A stretch of DNA of 64,000 nt, taken from Cristatella mucedo. Lineage: Eukaryota; Bryozoa; Phylactolaemata; Cristatellidae. Positions 45,770-54,231 of the stretch are shown one piece after another. Every line of letters starts with the position of its first letter. The first letter of the stretch is position 1. A program made the translations under genes and the position numbers. The notes under the pieces are model-generated. The model made no database searches. It saw nothing but the letters and a program-made list of their open reading frames with translations, and had not been told where the DNA came from. The stretch covers positions 1,389,501 through 1,453,500 of the forward strand of contig WPIO01000068.1 of the NCBI GenBank assembly GCA_009760855.2. Direction: 5' to 3'.

Positions 45770-46039
45770 TCAGAAACACCTCGAGTACAACGTTTTGCTC
45801 TATTCCCATGACGCTCAATAAACCGTCAAACAACTAAGAAAACGTGATTCCGTGATTAAGGTCAGAGTGGTCATTCTTGGTCAATAAAAAGTGAACGTCA
45901 TCAAGCTCTTGCAGCACGACCTGCACTGCGACCTCTGACGAGGCATCGGAGATTGAGACCGACAGCCGATGGTCAATGTATAAGCCTAGCTACCTGGGGT
46001 ACTAATTACTGCATAGAATAATAACAAAAATGATAGTAA

Positions 46040-46125
46040 TAAAAACAAAACAACTCTATAGCACCGTCAGAGAGCTAAGCCTCTGTCTGTCTGTGTGTCT
46101 ATCTGTCTGTCTGTCTGTGTGTCTA

Positions 46126-46224
<99 letters not shown>

Positions 46225-46373
46225 GCCTGTCTGTCTGTCTGCCTGTCTGTCTGTTTGTGTGCCTGTGTTTTTGTGTGTCTCTCTGTGTGTCTCTCTGTGT
46301 GTTTCTCTGTGTGTCTCTCTGTCTCTCTGTTTGTCTCTCTGTCTGTCTCTGTATCTGTCTCTGTCTCTCTCTG

Positions 46374-46441
<68 letters not shown>

Positions 46442-46475
46442 TCTCTCTATTTCTAGGTGCGGCACCAAATGCATA
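46040..46475 (-). repeat. Large CTGT/CT microsatellite inside a family A-type tail
   Basis: The flanks match the two halves of the reversed family A hairpin. CTATAGCACCGTCAGAGAGC at 46058 leads in, and ATTTCTAGGTGCGGCACC at 46448 leads out. About 370 bp of (CTGT)n, (TCTGTG)n and (CT)n sits where family A has CTCTTTCT. The microsatellite therefore grew from the pyrimidine run of the tail. All long Leu/Ser/Cys frames across it are spurious. Confidence 0.85.
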
Positions 46476-46873
46476 CAACATGCAGATAATGCAATATGCA
46501 AAAATGCAGATATTGCAACGCTAGCTGAAACTTTAGCACCGAAGAGCACCCTGACGTTAAAATAAACAGTTCCATAATAATATCGTAGATAAGTCTATTA
46601 GATAGTGCAAGAGGGTTAAAGCCGTCCAACTTCCGGTGCACCGTGCGTAAACTCTCTTGCGGTGCCCATAGCCCCAGTAGTTATGTTTTGAACGTTAAGT
46701 GGCGGCAGGCTGAGGCTCGAGGCTCAATCTCGCTGTTCGCGATTGACTCTCGTCGCCCAAGACCTACCACCAATAACTTTCAAAACAGAATTACTCTATG
46801 GAATATACGTTTGTCCCACCGTAGCATAGCATCATAAAATTTGATTTAAAGAAAATTATTTATCAAGTATACT
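46476..46873. other. Host sequence up to the element 2 boundary
   Basis: No gene seen. Composition turns strongly AT-rich between about 46780 and 46840, which is taken as the approximate edge of element 2. No inverted repeat matching the edge near 6 kb was found. Confidence 0.4.
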
Positions 46874-47203
46874 ATGAGTACAAAATGTGAATTTTTTCCC
46901 CAGACATCATCATAAGAACGCGATTCCTTATACGATCAGAATTAGAGAAGAAGTATTTTGCAAGTTTTACTATCATCGCATTCCTTGTTTTGTTAATGTC
47001 AATGCTGGAATTAAACTACACGTTGATTTTATGATTGGTTTAATTCGTAAAGGTGAGAAACAAAAGCTAAAAATTATAATTTGATTAGACATCCAGAATT
47101 CTATAATGATGACCAATTTCCTAATATTGTTGACCATTGTCCTGTTGAAACATTCAGAGATCCGTATTATAAAAAAAGGTTTTCCAAGAAATATTGCTGT
47201 TAA
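46874..47203 (+). pseudogene. Unknown small viral protein beside the integrase (element 2)
   Basis: From ATG 46874 the product opens MSTKCEFFP and, after a frameshift near 46901, continues in the frame containing IREEVFCKFYYHRIPCFVN and HVDFMIGLIRKGEKQK. A second shift at about 47066 leads to an acidic/aromatic tail with HPEFYNDDQFPN and DPYYKKRFSKKYCC, ending at TAA 47201-47203. Composition and the spaced Cys residues look like real coding sequence, but I recognise no family. Element 1 has an unrelated two-TM gene in this position, so this is a variable locus at the integrase end. Confidence 0.45.
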
Positions 47204-47214
47204 TATTTTCTAAT

Positions 47215-47225
47215 TTATATAGAAA
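47215..47225 (+). promoter_or_regulatory. Putative viral promoter motif
   Basis: TTATATAGAAA directly before ATG 47226, one instance of the start-codon-proximal motif shared by many genes of element 2. Confidence 0.5.
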
Positions 47226-47380
47226 ATGACAGATTTTAAAAAATGGTGTACAAAGATATGATGAAACTGTTCAATACAATGCTAAAAACACATGCTTTAT
47301 CTGATGAAGTACTTACAAGAGAAGAGTTTGAAGATATTATAGCAGAACGTTCACAAAGAGAAACTATTCTTCCTGTTTAA
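47226..47380 (+). pseudogene. Small acidic viral protein, convergent with integrase
   Basis: ATG 47226 follows the TATATAGAAA motif. After five codons a shift in the A6 run (47238-47243) moves into the frame with LSDEVLTREEFEDIIAERSQ, ending at TAA 47378-47380. The TREEFEDII segment resembles TKEEFNERII in the C-terminal tail of the two-TM gene of element 1 at the equivalent position, suggesting a shared C-terminal module. The 3' end overlaps the convergent integrase by 17 nt, the same tail-to-tail arrangement as in element 1. Function unknown. Confidence 0.45.
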
Positions 47381-48302
47381 TCACTTGTAGTTCTTCTCTA
47401 ACAAAACTCCTTTTAACATCATTTACCAAATAACGAACTAATTGTTCTTTCAATATCATTATTCCAGCAATATTATGTTTAGTCAAACTCTATATCGGAT
47501 CTGTAGCTCTTCTTTTTTCATCTTCTCCTTCACCTGGTTCTAGTTAATATCTAACAGTTGTTCCAAGTTCTAATAATTTCTCCAGTTCTCCTACTTTTCT
47601 ATGATATTTTGGTCTATTTAGTTTTACTGCTTCTTTGTATTGCCTTTCCATGTTCTTCACCAATTGTTCTTGTAATACTATTATTTAGATAATCGATAAC
47701 CTTTGGTAAATTATAAATCTACTCTTTATTTCTAGTGTAATCTCCTTTATTAATGTTTTCTAATTCATTTTCATTGTGTGCAATAAAGGCTCTTTCTGCT
47801 ACTGTTTTGTTCATTCTTTCAATAAGTGCAACACTCATTTTACTAGTAGCTTCTATACCTTGTGTTTCATGTTTTTTCATTTCTTAAATGAAATCTCCTT
47901 TAAACTCAGAACCAGGATCTACTGTTATCTTCTTTGGCCACTTCAATAAACCTTTTGTATAAATACCTATTATGGCTTGTGTTACTTCTATAGAAGACTT
48001 TGCTTTAAGTGGTCTTGAGGCTTTATATCTGCTATCAACATCAATAACACTCACAGCATATTTGTATCCAGATTCATTTGGCATGTAAAAAATATCTGCT
48101 TGATTACTTTCATTTGGTTTAACTATATCAAAGAAACCTTTTGGATTTACTTTTGGTCTTGGTTTGACTATCTGGCTAATATCTGAATCTGTCTTAAATT
48201 TCCCTTCCTTTTTTCTTTCTTTTAGAGTTAAAAACTAAAAAATATTTTGTAATACGTGTTCTAAATCATTTAGTGAACTTGAATACTTAGAATCAGGTCA
48301 TC
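47364..48302 (-). pseudogene. Retrovirus-type (rve, DDE) integrase of element 2
   Basis: On the - strand the core reads NQADIFYMPNESGYKYAVS (first Asp), KKITVDPGSEFKGDF (second Asp) and VALIERMNKTVAERAFIA (Glu). These are the D,D-35-E residues of retrovirus-like integrases in Polinton/Maverick elements, which splice linear viral DNA into chromosomes. The best open piece is 48084-47884. In-frame stops (just after DFI at about 47884 and near 48240) and frameshifts near 47570-47690 break it. The start is uncertain because no ATG with the promoter-like motif is preserved. It ends at TAG 47364-47366. Gene order with fibre and zinc-ribbon is the same as in element 1. Confidence 0.8.
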
Positions 48303-48345
48303 CGATTTGTAAATAGATTAAACATTGACCTAAGTTAAATATGAG

Positions 48346-48681
48346 ATGCGTTGTGATATCTGTGATTTAGATAGTACTGAAGCAGAATTTGATTGTGGTA
48401 TTTTAAGAAATAATAAGATAATCATCTGTGCAGACTGTTATTATGAAACTAATAAATACTCTAAACAGAGACCAACAAAGATATATTGCCTTGCAGAGAA
48501 ACACTTTAAAAAAAGGTGCTCTGAGTTATTCTGTATTCATCGTTGTTTAGAACACGAATCAATACTACATATCACAAAATTATTCGCATTAGTCAAAGGT
48601 AAGCGCAAAGCAACAAAATTAAAAGAAATAATTGTTCTACTAGTTCATTTATACTTCTCAGGTACTTATGTAACTAACTAA
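48346..48681 (+). CDS. Small zinc-ribbon protein of element 2 (intact frame)
   Basis: 111 intact codons: CDICDLD at the N-terminus, CADCYYETN about 25 residues later, then a basic middle, LVKGKRKATKLKEI and a hydrophobic C-terminus, VLLVHLYFSGTY. The two CxxC pairs suggest one zinc site. The orthologue at 4240-4575 is broken. Start ATG 48346 is supported because CDxC follows immediately in both copies. The gene runs divergently from the integrase and overlaps the fibre gene's 3' end by 8 nt. No function can be assigned; DNA or RNA binding is plausible for a zinc ribbon in a virus. Confidence 0.6.
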   Translation: MRCDICDLDSTEAEFDCGILRNNKIIICADCYYETNKYSKQRPTKIYCLAEKHFKKRCSELFCIHRCLEHESILHITKLFALVKGKRKATKLKEIIVLLVHLYFSGTYVTN

Positions 48682-49502
48682 ATAGATTTACCTTTAAGTT
48701 TCCTAGATTATTAACATAATAATATTCAACTGGTAATCTAGTGAAAGCACGTATTTCTCGAGTCACCACAGAAGTATCAGTGTTTGGTCTTAGAAAAACA
48801 CAGTTAGACGAACCAACAACCATTGCGCTTAGTATTATTAGTGGAGGAGCATTCTTATTTTGCCAAGAGTAAGCAACAGAAGTATCAATAATAGAATTCA
48901 AAGATCTAGGATTAAATGACACTGGAATTACTTCTGTTATTTTTATTTATTTTTTATTTATTTTGTTATTTTTTAACTGTTTCATCAACATAAGATTTAG
49001 CAGCAGCATCAGAAGGATTAACAGGATCTGCAACATTGATTATGGAATTATTATTCATATTTAAGCTTGTATTTGCAGGAGAGTTTTTTAATAATACATC
49101 TCGTTTTAATCCACTATAAGTAATACAAAAATCATCAGGAAGAACTGTTGGTGTTGTAGTACTAAAATTCCAATAAGTTGAAGTAATGACGAATCCATTC
49201 AGATTTAGATCTGTAATCATTGTATCACCCTTGTTTATTGACATAATTTGATAACTGACTAACATTAACAGCATCTGTTGGATTAACACCAGGAGCAAGA
49301 ATTGTAATAGGTCTATTCTGAATATTAATAGAAGTACTTCTATTTACAATACAATTTGAATCAGCATATGCTTTTGTTACAGCATCACTATGATTTACAG
49401 GATCTGCCATATTAATAATTCTGTCTCCATTTGCATCAAGATCTGACAATATATAAACATTTATTCTAGATACATAGTCATTACAGTGAGCTCTCGATAC
49501 AT
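48674..49502 (-). pseudogene. Phage-type tail-fibre-repeat protein downstream of exonuclease (element 2)
   Basis: Tail-fibre repeats on the - strand: LSDLDANGDRIINMADP with NHSDAVTKAYADSN, then VNPTDAVNVSQLSNYV, then NSIINVADPVNPSDAAAKSY. A C-terminal domain follows (SAMVVGSSNCVFLRPN, FTRLPVEYYYVNN) that is shared with element 1. Frames change near 49260 and 48960. By comparison with 3424-4266, the true start is the ATG at 49502-49500 overlapping the exonuclease end. In this copy a one-base length difference joins the two frames and makes them look fused. Likely a trimeric attachment fibre (inference from the repeat family). Confidence 0.7.
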
Positions 49503-50262
49503 CTATGTAATTAATAATTAGAACTTTTGACCTATCTAGTATTTTTCCAACAATGGGCACTACTCTAGCAAATCTACCAGGATCATCTTCTTCTACTATC
49601 TGTATCAAACATCTTCTTATATAATACTTTATATCATTTACCTTTTTTTTATTGTTAAATCTTTCATACTTGCTTATAATATCAAACTCAAAATCAAAGT
49701 ACTTTTTATCTTTAAGCAACAGCATAAAAATAGGGTTTCTAAGTGGCATATCTAATTTGTATTCAATTGGTACTCTGACATTTCCAGCAGCTACATAATC
49801 TAGTGGCGGTTCTTCACAGTTCAATCCAGGAACAAAAATCTCAAACTCAGAGTAATAACACTCACTTAGTTTTAAAACTAGTAAGCCAAGTAAACATTGG
49901 GCGTGATATTGTTTTAGTATAAAATCATCAACAGTATTTCTGCTCCACAAGCATTTTATTTCTACTAAAGTATTATTATCTATTATTTCATCAGGAGAAT
50001 ATTTGTATACACCATCACTGATAAAACAATCATTTGCATTATCAAGCTTTATAATAGGTTTCATTTCTAAAAACTTAGCAGCAATAGGTTCAAATACTTT
50101 ACCAAATAGCATTGGAGAAAATTTAATACTAGAATTATTAGCAAAGTATTTTTTTCGTTTTCTGTTAGCAATTAATTCTATATCTACTTCCATTTGATCT
50201 CCAAATACTAAGTCATTTCCAAATACTGAATAAATTTCTGAGCCACCAATATTCAAGGACAT
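49481..50262 (-). pseudogene. YqaJ/lambda-type viral exonuclease of element 2
   Basis: About 260 codons, N-terminus complete (MSLNIGGSEIYSVFG). The nuclease signatures are in order: LFGKVFEPIAAKFLE (catalytic Glu58), CFISDGVYKYSPDE (Asp83), LVEIKCLWSR (Glu101, Lys103), then the helix HAQCLLGLLVLKL typical of YqaJ-type viral recombinases. Such enzymes degrade one strand from duplex ends to allow annealing-type recombination and resolution of replicating genomes. The frame is open over all catalytic residues, the best preserved enzyme in the window. It is damaged only at the 3' end, where it runs into the fibre gene. The genes before it (capsid) and after it (fibre) are on the same strand. Confidence 0.75.
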
Positions 50263-50331
50263 TGATTTTTTCCATTAATCCGAACCTTGCACAAAATCAA
50301 TTTTTTTCTTTATATTTCTGGTTTATTTTTT

Positions 50332-51852
50332 TTAAATGTCAGTTCCATCATAAACAAATGTACCTTTGCTGCAAGTAAATGGTGAACCGTTACCATTAGA
50401 AGTTGGTTCAGCAGTGTTCTCACAGATAGTTAAGTAATGAACACTATTAGTTGTAGCAGAATTATTTACAGGAATTTGAGAGTTAAACTCAATACTTACA
50501 TCAAGTTTGGAAGTAATTCTTAGAGGCTCATCAATATATTGCAGATCAATTACATGAATTGGATAAGGTGATAGCTATTCAGGATAAGTAATACCAGCTA
50601 GTTCAGTAATTTCATTTAACCCAAGATATTCTTTTCTAAACTCAGTGAAATATAGATATTCAGTTGAGCACTTTGCATCTTTAGGATAGCTACTTCTAGC
50701 AACAGTAGGATATTGTTTTGAACCATTAGCAAGTACAGTTACGTTTTTGATATCACAGTGGTTGTATGTACATGGATTTCCAGTGCAGTCTTTGTATTTT
50801 TTGTAATTTTGTGCGGCAACAATCAACCATCTAACTTTATCAATAGTATTCTGTACAGATAGAGTTCTAGTATATTTTAGACCTTGGTTGAAATTGTTTA
50901 GTGTCATATTTTCGTAACGTCTAACTCTGTAATTAAGTCTGATTTTCTTTGCTCTCTCACTTGATACATCTGCAAGAGCTCTTTGAATACTTTCTTTAGA
51001 AGTAATACAAGGAACCATTAGTCTCATCTTTGACATGTTAATTTTGAATGCATTCCAAAGTCCATCATTAGCAACTGGCGCTGTGCATCTTTTTGTAATT
51101 GTATTGTTAGCAGCACCCGCTCCTGACACCCCAGTCATAATAGCATCAAAATCACTTCCACCAACCCTTGTCATTTCAAGTGTAAATGGAATAATATATA
51201 GAATTTGGTTCATATCTGCAAAAAATCCAGATAATCTTGAAAGTGGAAGTTAAATTCCGAACGTTCCTTGATTATCAGCCAATTAATATGAAAGTCTTCT
51301 TCTGTATACAAAACCAATATTATTAGCAGCCGCTGTAGATGCATTTGGGCTGCTCTAAATATTGTTAGCACTCCACATATCATCAAACGAACTTGCTTCA
51401 TCTTTCTTCTATCCAGTTGCAGTTCCTTCTGTTCGGTTATAATCATTTGGATAAGTAAGGAGACCAATAAGAGTTGATACTGTACCAAGTCCTTGTTGAT
51501 GTGAATAACTTTCTATTTCTTCCGCACCAAGTCTAACCCTCATTGAGGTGAACATCCATGCTCCAGCATTGTTAACAAAACCAGCAGCAAGATTTCTATT
51601 AGGTGGACCATAAGCACCATTAGCAACCGTCTGAACCTGTACTTGTCCTTCACGCAGTGGGTGAGCATCTGATAGTACATAACAAAGCTGTTGTTCTCCA
51701 GGAACAGTAAATGTTACTAACTTATTTGCAATAGCATCAGTCTCATTTTCATTAGTTTGGTAGAACTCTCTGTATTGGTAATCTTTAATTTTGTAGTTAG
51801 GAAAACTAGGACCACCTAATTCAAGTATTATCCCCATAGGAGCACTAGCCAT
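50332..51852 (-). pseudogene. Viral major capsid protein (DJR type) of element 2
   Basis: ATG 51852 (MASAPMGIILELGGPSFPNY) to TAA 50332-50334, about 506 codons, a usual size for Polinton/adintovirus-like double-jelly-roll capsid proteins. Matching blocks with element 1 run along the whole length (VPGEQ, YVLSD, GFVNNA, MRVRLGAEEIES, FTLEMTRVGGSDFDA, MSKMRLMVPC, VRRYENMTL, and the Cys-containing loop NPCTYNHCDIKN). Four in-frame stops cluster between about 51410 and 51250 and another lies at about 50577. Assignment rests on size, position between the virion genes and the integrase module, and company of the packaging ATPase. I cannot run a fold comparison here. Confidence 0.7.
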
Positions 51853-51866
51853 TTCTTCTCTATATA
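51853..51866 (-). promoter_or_regulatory. Putative promoter of the capsid gene
   Basis: On the - strand TATATAGAGAAGAA runs straight into ATGGCT. It is a member of the shared start-codon-proximal motif. Confidence 0.55.
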
Positions 51867-51894
51867 AAAAAGTAAAAGTTTAATTTTTACTCTG

Positions 51895-52473
51895 AATATA
51901 TAAGCCCACCCAATTTTTTTCATATATCCTCCATATCCATCAGGTCTAGGCATAATAGCAGGCACCACAGATTTCTCTTTTATTACTTTTTCTATCTCTT
52001 TGTATGCTTTGGATCGTTTTCTTTAAGTGCCTCTGAATAATCTTCAAGTTCGTCAGATTCTTCCATTTTTGCTCTGTATTTATTTTTGTTCTTTGGTTTA
52101 AGTTTTGCAAGCATTGCTCGTTTTATCTCAATGTCCATCTCTTTAATCTTTCTATTATAGTCTTCTTTTTTACGTTTCTCTAACTCATACTCAAGTTCTT
52201 TTTTTCTTCTTTCTTCATCAATTTTATCATCCATCTCTCTACGTTTGTTAGCATACTCTTGATCAATCTTCTCTTTCTTTGCTTGCAATTCAATTAGTTT
52301 CCTAGCTTGATGCATTTCAATGCCTTTGTTAGCAATGTTCATCCTAAGTCCTGTCAGTCCAGTTAACACTGGCACTGCTTTTCCAATCCCATCAATAACT
52401 TCACAAGTACTCCAGATCCATGATATTTTCCTCCAGTTATTCTTCCATGACCAATTCTAGCATAGCTACCCAT
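51895..52473 (-). pseudogene. Glycine-rich / coiled-coil virion protein candidate
   Basis: ATG 52473 follows ATATAGAGCCG. The N-terminus, GHGRITGGKYHGSGV, is glycine-rich, then after a shift near 52405 comes a hydrophobic stretch with GIGKAVPVLTGLTGL. A long charged coiled coil (52340-52000, KKEKIDQEYANKRREMDD) ends in an acidic/basic tail. A second shift at about 51992 leads to a short proline/glycine tail (PRPDGYGGYMKK). It lies directly upstream of the capsid gene. By position and composition it may be a minor virion or membrane-active protein, as adjoining small genes often are in adenovirus-like viruses. That is inference only. Confidence 0.45.
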
Positions 52474-52483
52474 CGGCTCTATA

Positions 52484-53328
52484 TATTATTTTGAAATTTC
52501 TATAGTAGCTACAAGATCAGTAATAGTATTTATAGGATTTCTATTTTGATCTGTTAAACTAAGTTTAACACTACTTACACCATCAACGTCTCCACGAGTT
52601 GGTAAGTACAAAATGTTATTAATATGCAGATCAACCTTTTCTCCTGGATCAATATCATCAATATCAATTACATTAAGTGAAGATGATTTTTGTAAAAATC
52701 CTTTTTGAAACTCAACATAATTTCTACAAGGATCAACCAGATCACAATCAATACTTATCCATTTTACACCACAGTTGTCTGGCAACTGCATTTTATTCCA
52801 AGCCTTGTAAATACCAGTGAAGTACGTAGCTTTTTCTATGGCTTCGTAGGGTGTTCCACCAACCATAGTAGGATCAAATGATCCTTGCTGATTTGAACTA
52901 AAACCTAAAGTATTACCAATTGAGTGCATTACACCAGAGACATTGCTACCAAGTAGGGCAACATAATCAGGAGTCACTTGCATTACTACTCCTCATCAGT
53001 GTCAACACTAAATTTTATTCCGCTACTTTTTCTATTAAGTGTATTATAGAACGCGCCATTTATTGCTAAAGCTTGGTTTAGAGCTAAAACAATTGCATTC
53101 CTATCATAATATCCCTGTGGGACTGCAACAGAGAATGCCTTTGGAGCAACAAGATTAGGTTTATACCAAAGCAAATTATTTACTCCAGTAATAACATTAG
53201 ATATAATTCTATTTGTGTAAGTAAACTCAGCTCTACGTAATCCAAAACCAGAATCTGATCCAAGTATTAATGGTGAAACTAGTGTTTTTTTACTCTGAAC
53301 TAGTAGTTCCTTTTATTCTTATAGACAT
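52484..53328 (-). pseudogene. Putative minor virion protein, paralogue 2
   Basis: Start ATG 53328 (MSIRIKGTTSS). Frameshifts occur near 53290 and at 52983-52986, where the second half is displaced. Visible blocks are FTYTNRIISN, then AVPQGYYDRNAIVLALNQAL, IKFSVDTDEE, a LGFSSNQQ block, the beta-rich KWISIDCDLVDPCRNYV, LYLPTRGDVDG and VKLSLTDQNRNPI. The same P-x-G-x-Y ... LGF layout occurs in the gene just upstream (53336-54222). I recall this layout in virion proteins encoded by Polinton-like elements, possibly a penton or spike component, but cannot confirm it. Ends at TAA around 52484. Confidence 0.55.
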
Positions 53329-53335
53329 TCTTATA

Positions 53336-54222
53336 TTATGCTTCAGTAATTTCTATTACAACTGTTGTCTGCTGTGAACCAAAATCTAAAAAATTTTAAT
53401 TTTGATCTGTATTAGTAAAAAATATATCACAAATAGAATCTCCAACAATATTATGATATTCAATAGTATTTAGTTCATATACCATTTGTTCCCATGGGTA
53501 GAAATTATAAGCAAAATTTCTTAACACTTGTGTTTCAGCATTATTTATATAACTTGTTCCACTTGCAACCAAATTAAAATGTACAAGAAGTAAGTTTAAG
53601 TCAGAAACAGAAACTTCATTCTCTGAATAAATTTTATTATTTGGAACAACATCTAGAAACCTAAAACTACTAGGAATATAATTAATTGAGAGTTTTGGAT
53701 CTGTTGAATAAATATTAGCAGTAAAACCAAGTAAACTTGATATACTAGACTTAATAGCAATAAATGTAATACCAGAAGGCATAGTAAACTAAGCATGAGA
53801 AGTAGCAGTATCGTTACCTAATGCAAATTCATCATTAGTAGCTCCAGATTGAGTAATAGCATTGTTTATCATATCTTCAATACCAATATTTACATCATCT
53901 GATACTGCAGAATATATTCCAGGTGGTATTTTTACAGTTTGATCAGTACCACCGGCTAGTCTATAATCAAAAGTATTATTAGAGGTAGTTATATTCACAT
54001 AGAATGTGTTCTAACAAAATCTTTGAAATCTTATCTTAAACGTTTTGTTCTTAAGTTTGACAGGATCAGCAATGTGTAGTCTACTAATAGGATTAATTAT
54101 CTAATAGGATTAGTAGTTCCAGGTATATTAAAAACATAGCTTTCTTTGCTTGCAATAGAATCGTTTTTTATTATTTCAACATTTCTTTGAATCTCCTTAG
54201 CTACATTAAGAAGTTCTGTCAT
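53336..54222 (-). pseudogene. Putative minor virion protein, paralogue 1
   Basis: ATG 54222 (MTELLNVAKEIQRNVEI) follows GATATATAGAA. After a frameshift near 54105 and a stop near 54010 come YVNITTSNNTFDYRL, KIPPGIYSAVSDDVNIGIED, a further stop near 53786, then SSISSLLGFTANIY and a beta-rich second half with FYPWEQMVYELNTIEY. The C-terminus, TTVVIEITEA, ends at TAA 53336-53338. The P-x-G-x-Y and LLGF elements at similar spacing show paralogy with the next gene. It overlaps nothing but starts 2 nt from the end of the coiled-coil gene, so packing is tight. A virion role is inferred from position. Confidence 0.55.
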
Positions 54223-54231
54223 TTCTATATA
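54223..54231 (-). promoter_or_regulatory. Putative viral promoter motif
   Basis: On the - strand ATATATAGAA directly precedes ATG 54222, and its TAG is also the stop codon of the upstream coiled-coil gene. Confidence 0.5.

Noticed and set aside
46030-46565. Long Leu/Ser/Cys and Arg/Asp/Gln frames (up to 164 codons) on both strands
   Set aside because: They are translations of the CTGT/CT microsatellite in all phases, not genes.
49225-50262. A genuine bifunctional nuclease-fibre protein
   Set aside because: Element 1 shows two overlapping genes, and a one-base difference explains the apparent fusion.
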